From: Certhia americana
Lineage: Eukaryota > Chordata > Aves > Passeriformes > Certhiidae
DNA: 64,000 nt
Assembly (NCBI GenBank): GCA_018697195.1
Contig: CM031860.1
Coordinates: forward strand, 59,550,396 to 59,614,395
Reading direction: 5' to 3'
Shown here: positions 26,236 through 39,424 of the stretch, piece by piece
Layout of the letters: every line of letters begins with the position of its first letter
Numbering within the stretch: position 1 is the stretch's first letter
Made by a program: the position numbers and the translations under genes
The notes under the pieces: model-generated
What the model saw: only the letters and a program-made list of their open reading frames with translations
What the model was told of the DNA's origin: nothing
Databases searched by the model: none

Positions 26236-29200
26236 TATGTGAAAGTGAGAACTCTAAGGATGAAAGTTGTTCTGAAGTAAATTTTCAGGGAAAACATGAC
26301 AAGTAGTAATGCTTGGAGTGCTGCTCTGCACAGCTCTTACTGGCCAAGAAAAACCGGCTAAAATGGGAAACAGGCACTCAGGGGATTCTCTCACACTACG
26401 CGGTTGTGCACCAGGTTTGAGTAAGTGCCAGTAGCAGCCAAACTGTTAGCTCAGGTGAGGCATGATGCAGCTGAATAAAGAGATAATTCAACCCCTGTCT
26501 GCACTCCAGGAGCTCCAAGGAGTTCCCTGCCAGTGGGAAATAATTCGGCTCCAACAGGAGCTGCCCAGATCTTCAGAGTGCATGATTCCCCTACTCGAGA
26601 CTGGTTAGTGTCCTGCCAGTGAAACCTGTTCATGTGAGTATTATTACTCGCAGCTGCTGGATGGAGTCAATTCGCCTGAGATTCCCAGCCATTAAATGCG
26701 ATTTAACAAGGCTTCTCACATTTTATGGCAGTGCTGAAAACAGAGCCGCAGGTATCTTTTTCAGCATTGTTTAGGAAGTTATTGATAACCCTTGCTCCAA
26801 TGCCTCATCCAGAGGTCTGAGATCATAAAATTTCTAAAGCAAAACTGCAAAGCCTCAACTCTAGTGTGTGTCTTCCCCAGGGTGCAGCACCTGCAGTGGT
26901 GTAGGGCATGTTTTATACTCTGCTCACAGGCACTGTCTGTGTCCAGAGGGCTTTTGGAACACCACAGCCAAAGAGCCAACTCAAATAATGCTCCCTGGAC
27001 CAAAACTCTGCAGCTGGCTCACGGTGTTGGATGAGTGTGTGGGTGTAAACTTGACAGTGACAAGCCCGATGGTGTCGACACAGGGCAGCTGTTGAGGAAC
27101 ATCTCAGGTGTGAATGCTCAACCCCTCGTGTGCTAAAGCAAAATTCTCTCACCTGCCTGAACCTCCCAACTCCATCCCCGTGCTCCTGCCCGCTGACACT
27201 CTGGCTCTGCAGGAGAGTCAAACAGGGCTTGATGCAGCATTTGAGGTTGTCCCAGTAAGTAGTCACAGAAAGCCCCCAAAGTTCTCACAGTGACCCCCCA
27301 GAAAGGCCCAAAAGCCAATTCCCATGTAGTACCTGTCTGATGTCCCTGCTGCCCTGCACACCACACCCAGTGCTCCTGCACAGGGTTCTTGGAGCTCGTT
27401 TTCCATAAACCATCAATGAGCTCTGGAACAGAGCAAGTAGAGCAAACTGGCTGAAGGGATGATGGTTATGACACAAGCAGGAGGTGTTTGCTCTGGTTCA
27501 TTCTGTCAGTCACATTATCTTTTTAATTACTTTATTAATCATTCATAAAATTTAGTGTTAGGGGATTCAGAACATGGAACACATCCAAGGGGACATTGAG
27601 CAAAGCATTTGCCAGAGGACAGAGTCTGAGCTCTGACAGACTGAGCAGCACATTGAAAGCCTGATTCAATGTGTTCAAGTGATCTTTGGCATGTACCAGA
27701 GATGATCTGGGGCATCAGCATATTTTTGGACTATTTCCCATGAAATCAATGTTAAATCCAAGGGTGCAAACCTGTATTTGTAAGAAGAGATTCAGATATC
27801 AATTGCATCTTACTGTTGTTCACTCCGTGAATGAATGAGGTAAAAAAATCTTTTATTTATTTTACTTCATATACTTCACCTTATACTGAACAAGTTTCAG
27901 TTGTTCAGTAAAATGTCTTATTATCAAAACAACAGAAAAAAAAGCACATGAATACAGACAAATAAGTTCCAAACAATTGAGAGAACTGAAAACATTTTGA
28001 AATATTTTGTGTCATTGATTTCACTCAGCAGTCAATGATGTTTCACAAAGTCATTGCAAACCAGTAAACCAGTTCTGTACTATCACCTATAACAATTCTT
28101 TGTGTTGTTTCCACTTGAGCAGGGTGCAGTGAGTTACTTTCTTTTAATTCCCAGATGTTTTTGACATGTATTTCAGACCTTCTGTTTCAGGCTGAACTCA
28201 GTCATGCTACATGTTTCTAGTCTTATACTACACAAGTAAAATGTTAAAAAATAAAGCTTTGTCTGTATAAACTGAAATTAATTTCCCCAAAATACACCAT
28301 GATGTCTGCTTGTAGTCTGCTATATTAACAAATATCCATTAATTCCTGTATTACACAACAAAATAATTCTGTTGAAACAGTTAAATTTAAATGCTCAAAG
28401 GAAAATTATTTTACAACGTCTGGACATTTCTGGTCTTTAGGTTCTGTCTCAAAGATAACCAAGTAAATATGGATGTTATAGAGCCTTTCTTAAGAGCAAA
28501 TAAAATAAACTTTTTTTTTTTTTTCTGAAATTGGAAGATTTTCTGGACTCTAGAAGGCAAACCAAGAGAGAGAACAGAGGGACACTGGGGATGAAGGGGA
28601 CAGGCAAGTAAACAAAGAGGATCCTAATCAGTTTGTTGTTCAAAGTGGGCTTACATAAATGGTTTACATAAGCCACATTCTTCTCTGTCTGCTGGGGTTT
28701 TTTACTTCTTTTCCTCTTGCTCGCATGCTCATGTTCTGTGTCACATGCTCACGTTAAACAGACATCTCAGGTGGACAAAATGGGGGCTGTCACAGTGAAA
28801 ATAACCCTGACAGGAAGAGCTCTTTCTCCTTTCCTGGTGCTGTCTGGCAGAGATGTGCATTCATCATACAAAATAAGCTTTAAAACAGGTTATCATAGCC
28901 TTGGAAAGCTACAGCTATGTGCCCACTCAGGAGAAATCCTGTTGATGCTGGAAATCCTGTGGATTTCCTGACACCCTGTATCAATAGAGAAGCAGCCAGA
29001 AAGCAGAGCACGGCCAGAACATAAAAGTCTGGACATGCAGGGTCAGGCAATATCTGTGTATGATTTACTGATTCATTCTTACGATGTGACACATGTTCAG
29101 GTAGCTAAAACTAGCCAAAGTAATAGACTTTATTTTAGAATACATCTTCTAGATTTTCTTCTCTGCAATGACACAAACCAGAAACATTTTACAGTGACAA

Positions 29201-30029
29201 TGGAGAGATGACACCACAGCAAAGAACTGAAATATTGTCACAGTAACATTTATGTGGGGTGATGGTTTACACTGTAAATATCCACCCCTTTCCATAAACT
29301 GCTGCTCTTTCAAGAGAAGCAAAATAATTCTACTAAAGTTAGTACAAATAAGTCAATTATTACTCTTTTTATTTTTCATATTTTCTTTTCTCTGTAACCA
29401 CACACTTACATTACAAGAACTCATACTGCACATACAGGGACTCTTACTCACCTTTTTACTGTAACACAGGTAGAGTGACAAGTTTATTTCCTGTTCCTTG
29501 GTTTCCAAACCAAGGAGGTTTCTGCAGGAGGGGAGGAGAAGTGCAGGAAGAGAACATTTGAATGAGCTGCTGTTTGGGTTCCTCCAACTCCTTGTGTTGA
29601 CGAGAGTTCACAGCACCAAGCTGCACTCTCTGTGACCTGTCAAACGTTTTGAGAGTTGTGATTAAGGATGCTCTTTGGGTCTTCAAGCACCAGCACTGTG
29701 CCTTGTAGGGGTGATTTGAAGTGAAATACTGTGTTTGCCTTGAGCACGAACTGCAGCACACCTGATCACACTCATCTCTGCTGATTCTGCCCTTGAACTG
29801 GGGAAAATAAACACTCGTGGGCATGTGGAAGAAGCATTTAATTTCTGCCCCAGTGAAACTGTGTGGCAGACTCTCCTGGTGGTGCAGTTAGCCTTCAGTT
29901 GCCAAAAATACTATTATAAAAAGTCAAAGATATCCAAAAGCAATTTCCAGACAAACAGGATCATATATTATATTTCCATATACCTTTTACAGTGCATGAG
30001 GATAAGAGTGGCTCCAAAATGACATTATA

Positions 30030-30200
30030 AATACAGCAAATTAATGGTGGATGCAATGCCAACACCTTGTCATTATGCAAATTGGAATGTTGGCAGAAAT
30101 GGTTATTCAACAACTCCTTTCAAAGGAACCAGAAGCCTAACGCTGCTCATTACATCTAAACTAATTAGCCCCACATTTTAAAAAAACTTAATAAGATTTT
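30030..30200. promoter_or_regulatory. Candidate conserved noncoding element with octamer and NFI half-sites
   Basis: A perfect ATGCAAAT octamer at 30075-30082 lies between the inverted NFI-like half-sites TGCCAA (30057-30062) and TTGGCA (30090-30095), with GGAATG (TEAD-type) beside it. GACCTTGT-like SOX sequence (CCTTGT) precedes the octamer, and CTAATTAGCCCC lies to the right at about 30162. This is the most regulatory-looking part of the convergent spacer. Confidence 0.42.
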
Positions 30201-33200
30201 CCATAACCCCTCAACAGAGAGGATTCCTCATGATAATGGAAAAACATACGAGCACTTGGCACAGGAGAGCTGGGTTGGGTTTCTGCTCAGGGCACTGGCA
30301 GGCAGAAAAGCAAGGGGAAGTCTACCCAGAAAGCCAAATGATGATATTTTGGTAACAGATATTTAGAGATGGAGAAACAGATTGTGCTGACACAAGCCTA
30401 GCTCAGTTTAGCCCAGCTCTGGGGCAGCCTGTCACTAACACAAACACCCCATTCCCTCCTCCCAGGGTGGCAGAGCCTGCTCCCCCACCACTCCCTTGAG
30501 CTGGCACAGCACTTAGGCTCTATATCCCCCAGATGGTAGGGAAGGCTCAGCATGGACATGAATCCTTTTCTCTACTCAATCAGCTTTGAAGAAGAGAGGG
30601 AAAGCATTAACTCAGAAACACGAGTAATTAAGGGATCTTTCTCCTTCCTTTCCTTCAGGGGCAGCATCCAATTCCCACACCTGGAAGAACAACTTTATCC
30701 GACGGGTCACCATTTGTCCAGCTGCCAGGCAGCCCTAGCTCTCATTCACATGTACTTTCTAGGTGATATGCTAAGTTTTGGGATCTTTAGCATCTCTCCC
30801 AGCTGAAGGGGTGGAGAGGTGCTGCTGGATGGGGAGAGTTCACACTGATCTGATCTAGGCTGCTGCTTTGAGGCTTTTCCTTCTTTCTTAATTTCTTCAA
30901 TTTCTGTAGAGGATTTTGTAATAGGGCCATTATCACATCCAGTAAGAGGGATGCTCTGAGGGCTCTGAATGTACCAGCAGGATTTAATTTCTCTCATTAT
31001 CCTCTCACCATCTTTGTAATCCTCCTGGTGTCCCCCATCCCACAGCCCAGAAGGTGCCCAAGCTCTGCCCTGATGTGGCACAGCTGCAGCACCTTGGCTC
31101 AGGCTGCCATGAAAACAGCTAAGCAGGGAGAGACCTACCAGGAGCCTTCCCCTAAAGCCTCCAGCTGGTTGTAGGGGAACTACATTTCACTGAGGTCTCT
31201 TTCCTGAGCTCTGCTGCTGCTGCTGGGCTGTGCTTGGCTTTGTAGCTGACTCTCACCTTGATCTCTCCTTGCTGACTTTGCTCCAGACCTGCTGGACCTG
31301 CAGGTAACTGGTGGCTGACTCTGTTCCTATTGCCAAGATTGTTTTCTTGTTTGGGGGTGCATTAGGGCGCCCTTGTCAGGAAGGACATTGCCCTGATTTT
31401 CACCTTCAGCTCCTGGCTCGCCTCTCCCTGACACCTCAAATATCTCCTCTGTTTTTTCTTTCTCATCTGGCTATGGACTAACTTCCCTCTGCGCTCACCA
31501 GTCTTCCTTGGGGACTGCTTGGGGCAGAACTTGATTGTTTGCAGATGCAAATTCAGCTGTTATTTTCACCCAGGAGCAGAATGCTGTTAGCTGTTTTGGG
31601 TATATATAAATGCATCTGTCCCAGAACATCCTAGAACAGACATATGGAGAAATTCCTTAGAAGTTACCAGAAGCAAGTTACCAGAGCAAGACCTTTCTCT
31701 CTGGCTTTAGTGTCCATGGTGTCCTGAGGGCTGATCTAGCTGGTGATGGTATCTATGAGGAAGCTCTCTCCTGAATCCATGAAGTTTAATGGTGTTTTTC
31801 CTGGCAGGGGTCTAGGAAATAAGCTTGCAGATCTAGCCCTCCCTTGCCCCAGACTGGGGACTGTAATCCGCAGAGATTTTTTACTGTCTATTTTCCCACA
31901 TGAAGCAGTTTTAGCTCTACGGTGGCTCAATTCCAGATCCCACAGGGGAAACAGGTGATGTGAGCTGCCTCCCACCAGCTGCCCTGCATTTAAGTTGCTG
32001 GTGGCTCAGGATGTCCCGAGCGGGGACCTGGACACCTCCTGGACACCTCCTGAACGTGTGCTCCAGCAGGAGAGGTGTTGTGCATCACGGTTGCCACTGC
32101 CTATTCAAAACCAGTAACTCTGCTGAAGGTGTGAGCTCGGGGGGGTGTGAGGGTGGCTTTAAATGGCCGATTCTCATCACTTAAGTACTGCCGTTAAAAC
32201 CCTTACCTTTTCTGGTGCATAACCTACAGAGACATTCACCTCAGCTCCGAGTAAAATCAGCAGTGTGTCTAACAGCAGTGGATGAGCCCCACACGCAGCT
32301 GCACCACAGGCAGGCATTTGCAGAGTTTGGGAGCCCACCAGGTGGCCATCTGCCACTGCTGTGTACTGTGACACACCTCAGCTGGCTTTGTGCTGGCCGG
32401 GCTCCTGAGATTCAACACCTCTTGCTTTTGGCTAGAGGCTCCTTATAACTACTAACAGCTTTATCACCCATTTCCACAGCCACCTTAAATGGAATAGGTT
32501 TATTTCTTGTTTTACACAAAGCAAAGTTGGTTTCTTTGCTCCTTTTTTCAACAATACCCACTCTGATTCACTGAAGTTTCCCCGATGTGCAAATTGTTCA
32601 GTGTGGCACGATCTACTGTCCATGCAGAACTGCTTAAAAATCACATTTGTATGTTTTGCTTCCCAATTAAAAAAACCCTACAAATAAATATTTTAAGCAT
32701 GATTTCCAGGAACTTATTAGTGTCAGTTTTCTAATAGAAATTTTCAGCCATACCCAGGCTGATAAAGCCAAGCCTTAAGTGAGTTAGGAGAAAATGAAGC
32801 CCACAAGGCATCATGCAAAAGATAAGTAGGGGCCTATCACCCCACCCCAAAAATGTTCTGAAGGATCATCATTTATTCAGAAGCCCCGTTCCTGGGCCAA
32901 ATCACCTCAAGGTGTTTAGGTACCTGGAAATCATACAAAGCATCCCCGGAAGTACAACTGCAAAGGTATTGGAGTGAATTATAAAGACATACCATACACA
33001 GAGATTATGTGAATGATACCTGTTTTTATTTTGTTTCCCCCCAGAAGCCCTGAGGACAGAAATAGAAAAGTTCCAGTAGAAATGTCACAGAGACAGTTGA
33101 GCAACATTTGAAACGGTGAGCCCAGGACCTCAAATTTGTAAACTGACACACAAAAAGTGTGATGTGTCAAAAAAGCAGATTGATCTATTTTGAAATTTTG

Positions 33201-33757
33201 AACTTAAAAGGATTTCTATTTAGTGAATGTATACTTGGTCCTTGGAGAGAGATGCCTTTTTAAATTTCTCCTTCCAGCACAGCTACAGATAAACTCAGGA
33301 AAAGGAGAAAGCTGCCCCAAACCCTCTGAATTATGTCTGACCAGGCCTAACAAGAATGCTTAAGTGAGAACATTCAAGACCTGTTGCATGTATACATGCT
33401 GAGTGGTTCTTGCAGAGAAGAAACTGGATAAAAACTGTCAATAATTAACAGGGGTTAAGGGAAGGGTTTGTCCCACACTGGCCCAGGGGAACATAAAGAC
33501 AGTGCTACAGGGGATGTACACGCGACACAATTTCCTGTGAAGGGTCAATGGCTCATCTTGTCTCAAGGCAAAAAAATGGAGAAGATGATGGAGAAGAAAA
33601 ACACTAGAAGAGCTTTAAAAAAAATAAAAATCAACAGCCTGTCCCAAAGTCCAGGTACCTCTGTCTGAGTTGGCCATTTCTGAGTAACCTGCTGGGGACC
33701 TTAACTCTAAAAATTCTCCTTCTGCACAAAAGAGGCACTCCAGGAAGATGCTTTTTT

Positions 33758-33770
33758 TTTTTTTTTTTTT
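33758..33770 (+). repeat. Poly(T) tract (approximate core)
   Basis: A run of about 20 T residues spans roughly 33751-33770. No transposon body is attached, although a CR1 tip lies about 95 bases to the right. Confidence 0.7.
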
Positions 33771-33866
33771 AAGCATGGATCAGGTTTAACTGCCAGATTG
33801 GACAATTGGGTCCAGACAGGAAGTTTTAGCTGATAATTCTAGAACTGATGAGATTGAGTACCATCT

Positions 33867-33971
33867 AGAATCACAGCATGGTTTGGGTTAGGAGGGACCT
33901 TAAAGACCATTTCCAGCCCCTTCACCAGGGGCAGGGACACCTTCCACTAGGCCAGGTTGCTCACAGTGGAA
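33867..33971 (-). mobile_element. CR1 3'-tip fragment, antisense
   Basis: AGAATCACAGCATGGTTTGG, GGGACCTTAAAGACCATTTC and CACCTTCCACTAGGCCAGG match the reverse complement of the terminal 105 bases of CR1. The copy is severely 5'-truncated. Confidence 0.85.
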
Positions 33972-36042
33972 CATAACTGACTAACCACACCTTTTTTTTC
34001 CCCCCTCAGATTTCTGCCATTTCCATCCCCAATCTTGGTCTTTGGGATCTTTATTAAAGGCCCATGATGGGAACTCCAAGGGGTAAAGTGCATCTACTGT
34101 TTGCTGGGTACTTTGTAGTGTTGGGATTTCATGGCCCCAGCAAAGAAGGGCTAAGTGTCACTGCACAACATAAACTCCCTATTCTTCTTACAGGGAGAAA
34201 ACATGTTTTATAAATGAACACCTGCAGTCTGTGAAGGCTCTAGAATCTCTGAATAGTGACACAATGACCTTTGTGGCTCTCTGAATGTGAGAGAGTGTCA
34301 CCAAGTGTGAGTTAAGTTTGGACTGTCTGGGAATCCCAGCATCCAATGATTACTATCACATTTTAATGTGTGGTGTGGTGGAATTGTTTGGTTTGTGTGG
34401 GGGTTTTTTTGTGTGTGTGTGACTTTGTCCTTAGTATGAAATTAAGTCAGTTTAGCACTTGATTCAACTGACTTGGTGATGAACTTGGTTTGTCCTTATC
34501 CACATTTTCACCTGAAATCTTCACTGCCACATCAGCAAGATTAGAAGGCTTTACTTTTCAGTGCAGCCAGTAGATATCACTTGAAATTCTGGATCTTTTT
34601 TATTTTCAGTATTTCAGAAGCATATCAACCTCTGTTGAAGAACAAAATGTCTTCCAAATTACAGAGCTCTTGCAAGATAAATAATCAAAAGTCAGCATCA
34701 ATTGTTTTCTATGCAATACCTGTATAAGTCAGAAAGTATTTGGAAGTACTGTAAATTAATTTGTGTCTGAGTTAATTCATTTTAACTGAATTGCTAAAAT
34801 TTTCCCACTTTTTTAATTCTTAGCATCTCCTTCACATGAGGAAACACCTCCATGAGGTGAGTAACTAAGCTCATGCTATAGAGAATCCATTCTACTTTAT
34901 CATGAGTATTTTATTTTACAGGCCTCTTTGAAATTGATTTTCAAACACCACCCTCCTGATTCTCTGGATTTTCTTTACCCATAAGGCTGTATGAAATGTT
35001 GCAAGAGCTCAACTGGTCACTGTTTCATTTTTAAGCTTGCCTAAAGCCAGCAAATAAGTTTGGGAGATTTGTTTAAGTACCCAGCCAAGAACTACAACCC
35101 ACACTGGATCCAACTGCATGTTAACTCTGCACGTTAACTCTCTGCAGTTAGAAGATTACAGATGCCTGTGTTTATATCTGGGGCTTTAGCCTGATGTAAT
35201 TTTATCTGATCCAAGCCAGGCAGTTCACTTGTGCCACTAGTTCAGTGTGCCATTTGAGTGATTTTTTCAAACCTCTTATTTTCACCTCATACTGGAGCTT
35301 TTCTGACTCTAGTTAAAAAGGAGCACATTCTGTGCACATCTACAGACTCTCACAATGTGCTGTCCTGGAGCAGTTCTGAAGATACTGGGATACCATCTTG
35401 GGAAGACAAGAAGCAGGCCAGGATGATCTTTGCCATTTCAGCTTTTCCATCTGTGCCACAGCTAGCAGAAATCAAACTACTCCATTCATCATTTGAAGGC
35501 ATCAGTTAATTTAGATTTTTTTTTACTGTGCACCAAGGTGTTTGTAGAATTGCTGCAGGAGCTGCTGTGCTGCTTGATGTGGTTCACTTTGTACAGTGGT
35601 AGACTAAGAAAATGCTCTGTGCATTGCCATCCTTGGCAGCAATCAAATTGTTTTTAAGGTATCTTTTTCCCTGAAGGCATGAAAGTGGAAAATTAAACAC
35701 ACACTGTCAAAGGGGGTATAAACTACATGAGTGCCTTAGGAAGGAAAAGAACCAAGCCCCAAGACCTGAATAGTTTACCCAAATTATGTACAAGTCATAA
35801 AACATCTCTATTTCATGTATATTTCAAATGCATCGACTTTTCAAATGCATTCACTTCTACACCACTATATCTTTTCCAAAATTAATATTCATTATCAAGT
35901 AAGTTAAATATTGGAAACAATTTAAAAATTACACCTGTAAAAATTTGCCCAGCAAAGTACTGTAGAGTAAATACAAATATCTTTGATTAAGGGTTTTGCA
36001 GTTGTACTCTTGTAATAAAGAAGGGCAGAGGTGATTAAGAAT
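33972..36042. other. UVSSA: Spacer and presumed UVSSA 3' UTR
   Basis: This is the region directly downstream of the UVSSA stop on the minus strand. The UVSSA 3' UTR must lie at the right end, but no minus-strand AATAAA (TTTATT on +) occurs between 35000 and 36042. The first one leftward is at 34910-34915, so the UTR either is about 1.1 kb long or uses a variant signal. No other gene is seen. Confidence 0.5.
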
Positions 36043-36136
36043 TTAATTCAGTGCATAGTTAAACTGGTTGGCAAACTTCTCGTGCTTCCTTTGGTCCACC
36101 CGGTTCATGGCTTTCACAACCCGTTTCATGGCACCT
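36043..36136 (-). CDS. UVSSA: UVSSA terminal coding exon
   Basis: The exon starts after CTCTTTCAG and completes a Lys codon split with the previous exon. It then encodes [15 protein letters not shown] and ends [11 protein letters not shown] with TAA at 36045-36043. The ending is near-identical to the human UVSSA C-terminus (NQFNYALN), which makes this the most diagnostic short exon of the gene. The basic, helical tail follows the DUF2043 domain; its precise role is not established from sequence. Confidence 0.95.
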
Positions 36137-39100
36137 CTGAAAGAGAAACAAAACAATAATAACAGTTATGTTGAGTATACTCAATCTCAGAGAACATTTA
36201 TGAATGTTGGGAAATTTGATTAATCACTACCAGGCTTCTGAGCATGGCATTGATGAGGCTGAACAAATTTGTCGTTAACTAAATTAGCTGCAGCAGTATA
36301 AATAGTTTAATTCAGCAATGATTTTATTATTGGGAGTAAACAAATTCGAGTCTTTCAGTTTAACAGCTGTGTATTCCATCCTCCCAGCATTATGTCTTAG
36401 AGCCACATGGAGCAAGTTTGATTTTCAAAAGCATCTAAGTGCTCTCAGGGAAAAAAAACCCTAAGAGTAACTATCAAGATCTTAAAAAATTAATACTCAG
36501 AAACCATTACAAATTCTAACCCTCAATCCAAAATGTTTTTGTGAGAGAAGGGTTTGCTGTTCCCTTGATGTGAACTCATTTAGCACTCATTTAACTTCCA
36601 CAGGTTACTAAAACTCTCTTTCATCAGATGTGGTCTGATTTAGACTCTTTTGCTCACACCAGCAGCATCGCCATTCCTGAGCAGCAGCTTTTAATCCACA
36701 AGAACAATTCAAGTTTAGGAAGACTCCACAGATTATTGTGTATCTCTACAGAGAGACAGCCATCTGCTGCAGAAGTGCTCAGAGTTCAGCACAGACAGGA
36801 CAGTATGTCCAATACCTCATTCATACTTAAGTAGAAATGGGATCTCTGCTGCCTTGGCATGGGCAAGCACTTGAGCCCTTCTCCATCTCCTCCTGTGCTT
36901 GAAGAAGGCTCTGGAACATTCTTTAGGTTCAGAAAGGAAGTGAGGGAATGAACTTCAGAGCTTTTAAGCTTTCTGCTGCCCTATTGGCTGTCACTGCTTC
37001 CTCCCAGTAAAGATGTGCCCAGAGATTTCTCTAGGGAGGGACTGCAATGCTTCTGAGCTGGGTAATTAAGACACCTGCACTTTTTTTTCCTCCACAAACT
37101 TTTGAGTGAAGATCACACAGCTAAGATTTTTGAGGGTGAGGAAAATGATGCCTAGACAGCATAAACAGGAGTAGATTATCATAAAAGGCAGAGAAAGAGG
37201 AGGCCCCTATATCCTCCAGCTGGCAAGGCAGAGGAATGGGTTCACAAATCCAGTGGAGTAAGCAGCAGCAGAAGCAGTCAGGAAAATGTTCTGTTGTAAA
37301 CATCTGTCCCCTCAAACTTACAGCAGCAGTTGTGCAGAGCTGAGGGCACCCTGCCTCAGGAATTTTGCTCCTCATTGGACTCTAAAGTTCTAATTTTAAC
37401 TTGTTACTTTACATGCCTCTGGCACAAAAGCTCAGCTATCTGAGGCAGATGTTTGCAGGTGTTCTCAGCTGTCACCCTGCCTATGAAGGGTATTCTCTCC
37501 TAACACACCTCCAGGTAAACACCTAGCTGCTCTGCTGATGTAGGAGGTAGAGCAGCTACAGGCTTGGTTTGAGGGAATGGGTCCCATTCAAAAACAGGGC
37601 ACTGATGTCTGATTTCTGCAAGTTTGGCAAGTTCCATCACACAAGTAGATGGTTTCAAGGCCCATGCTGTCAAAACTCTACATTGTCACAGTCTGTCCTT
37701 ATAATTTCTGAGGCTGTTTCAAGCTGTGCAGGAAAATAAAGGCAAGATATACACCTGGGCAGTGTTCCTCAGCCTCTTTCAGGATCAGCCCCTACACTAT
37801 TCCAGCTCTGCTTCCAGGGTTATCTCCAAGAAACAAGCTGACTTCTGGTTTGGTAACTGTTCCCTGTAATGGCTTCATTTCCAAAGCCATTTTGAAACAT
37901 CTGAAAACAGAGGTTTCTTCTTAATAACGCTCTAAATGGTGGGATTAAAGATTTTCTCAGCAGCAACTGCAATGAAAACCAACCTTCTGAAAAAACACCC
38001 TAGAAGAGGTATACTTTAACAAAACTCTGCCACAATAAAGTTACCAGAGTAAGGAAAATGTGGTCAAGGTTTTGCACTTCAAATATTACCTAATTGGTAG
38101 GAGAAAAGTGAGCCTTTAGCAGTGCAGAGTGGCCTTGACACTTTCATGTCATGTAGGTTTTACATTAGCACCAGTGGATTGTGCGATACTGTAAATGAAA
38201 TGAGATCCCACTTTGATGATCTGTGTGCAATTTCACTTAGCTTTATTGGCAGACTAGAGCCTGGGTTTGTCACCTATACATTTCAAGTAATTTGGGGTTG
38301 TTATAAGAAGCCAAGGTTATCATCTTGTTTAGTGCTGCAAAGCATGAAACCTATTAAAAACTTGACAGGTTTGATTCCCTATGCCTGGCACTAACACACA
38401 CTCAAAATCATTAGCACAAACCACAGTAAACCATGATATGAAATTCTAATCATTAGAACTGTATGTTTCTGACTTCTAACTAAGACCAGGTGACATAAGA
38501 CTTTCACAGAAAATGTGCAATTTCCATAACTAAAAGCAATGTGGATTTGGCTTTGTTATTATAACCAGTACATCAGAGAAGGGAAAATTGAGTTTAAATA
38601 AATATTGTGTCCTGGATACTGTTCAACTCATCCAGTATGCCCAGGGAATAACTTACCATTAATGATTTTACAGTATTAATTTTTCTTTTTTGATTTGACA
38701 ACTTTACTTTCCTTTGACTGCTTCATTTTTGACATGTGAAACTCTTTAAATAGCTGCAGCTGCTTCCCATTTGATAAAAACCAGAGCATGCTTAGGCAAA
38801 TTTATGTTGTAGCCACATCTAAGCAAGAACAGGCATCAGAAATGGTGTTAATAGTGGACAGATGGAGCTACTGTATGTTCTAAAGCCCATTTGGGAGTGG
38901 CTGGCAGATTCCCACATCCACCTGAGCTGCTGTGCCTGACTAATAAATCATCATCCAGAGAAGGCAACACAGCAATTGAAGTTTTTTAAAAATTGAGACA
39001 GGATGAAAAGAGTCTTCCACAGGGAAATTTTGCAAATTAGTTGAAAATCACTCCAAAGAAATAACCTTGGCCGTCAGTACCTGCTATTTTTTTACCCTCC

Positions 39101-39240
39101 AGACATATGGAAGACATTCTTGCTTGCAGTTAGCCAAAAAAGCTGTGTAGTAAAGTGCATGCTAATGTAGAAACAGAAAGTACTGCTGAATCAAACAGAA
39201 ACAGTCATTTTACAGGCTTTAGAGAATGGAAGTATCTTAC
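36137..39240 (-). other. UVSSA: UVSSA last intron
   Basis: The donor GTAAGA at 39240 and the acceptor CTCTTTCAG at 36137 bound a 3104-base intron. It holds no recognised repeat or exon. Two short open frames (37121-37375 minus and 38122-38394 plus) show no homology signal. Confidence 0.85.
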
Positions 39241-39424
39241 TTATTGAAGACTTTCTTCTCAAGCCGGGAACGAGAAGTGTTAGCCTGCTGCTTCAGGTCT
39301 GTCAGATTTGGATATTTTTGCTTCTTCCCTTTCTTTTTCTGCCCTTTTCCATTACTTTTAGAGGAACCAAGATCCAGTCCTGTAGCAGCTTCAACTTCTC
39401 TCATGAATTCTGGATCTCGCCACT
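39241..39424 (-). CDS. UVSSA: UVSSA coding exon (basic linker)
   Basis: This 184-base exon follows TTGAACAG and encodes (E)[20 protein letters not shown] lysine-rich stretch ([14 protein letters not shown]) and a predicted helix [20 protein letters not shown] follow. It aligns colinearly with human PEWQDPELMRDVEAATGQDL and the KKRRYPSLTNLKAQ segment. The lysine-rich run is a good nuclear-localisation candidate. It enters with two bases of a split Glu codon and leaves with AA of a split Lys codon, matching both neighbours. Confidence 0.95.

Larger units (their letters stand above)
25126..33866. other. Convergent intergenic spacer between NKX1-1 and UVSSA
   Basis: No gene is supported. The left end is CpG-containing up to about 26.2 kb; beyond that the sequence is ordinary with a T-run at 28509-28524. 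Open frames of up to 122 codons (for example 29456-29824 minus) show no domain. One notable block near 30030-30200 is listed separately. Confidence 0.5.

Noticed and set aside
29456..29824. 122-codon minus-strand frame in the convergent spacer
   Set aside because: No domain, no splice sites, no promoter-like context; chance length is plausible.
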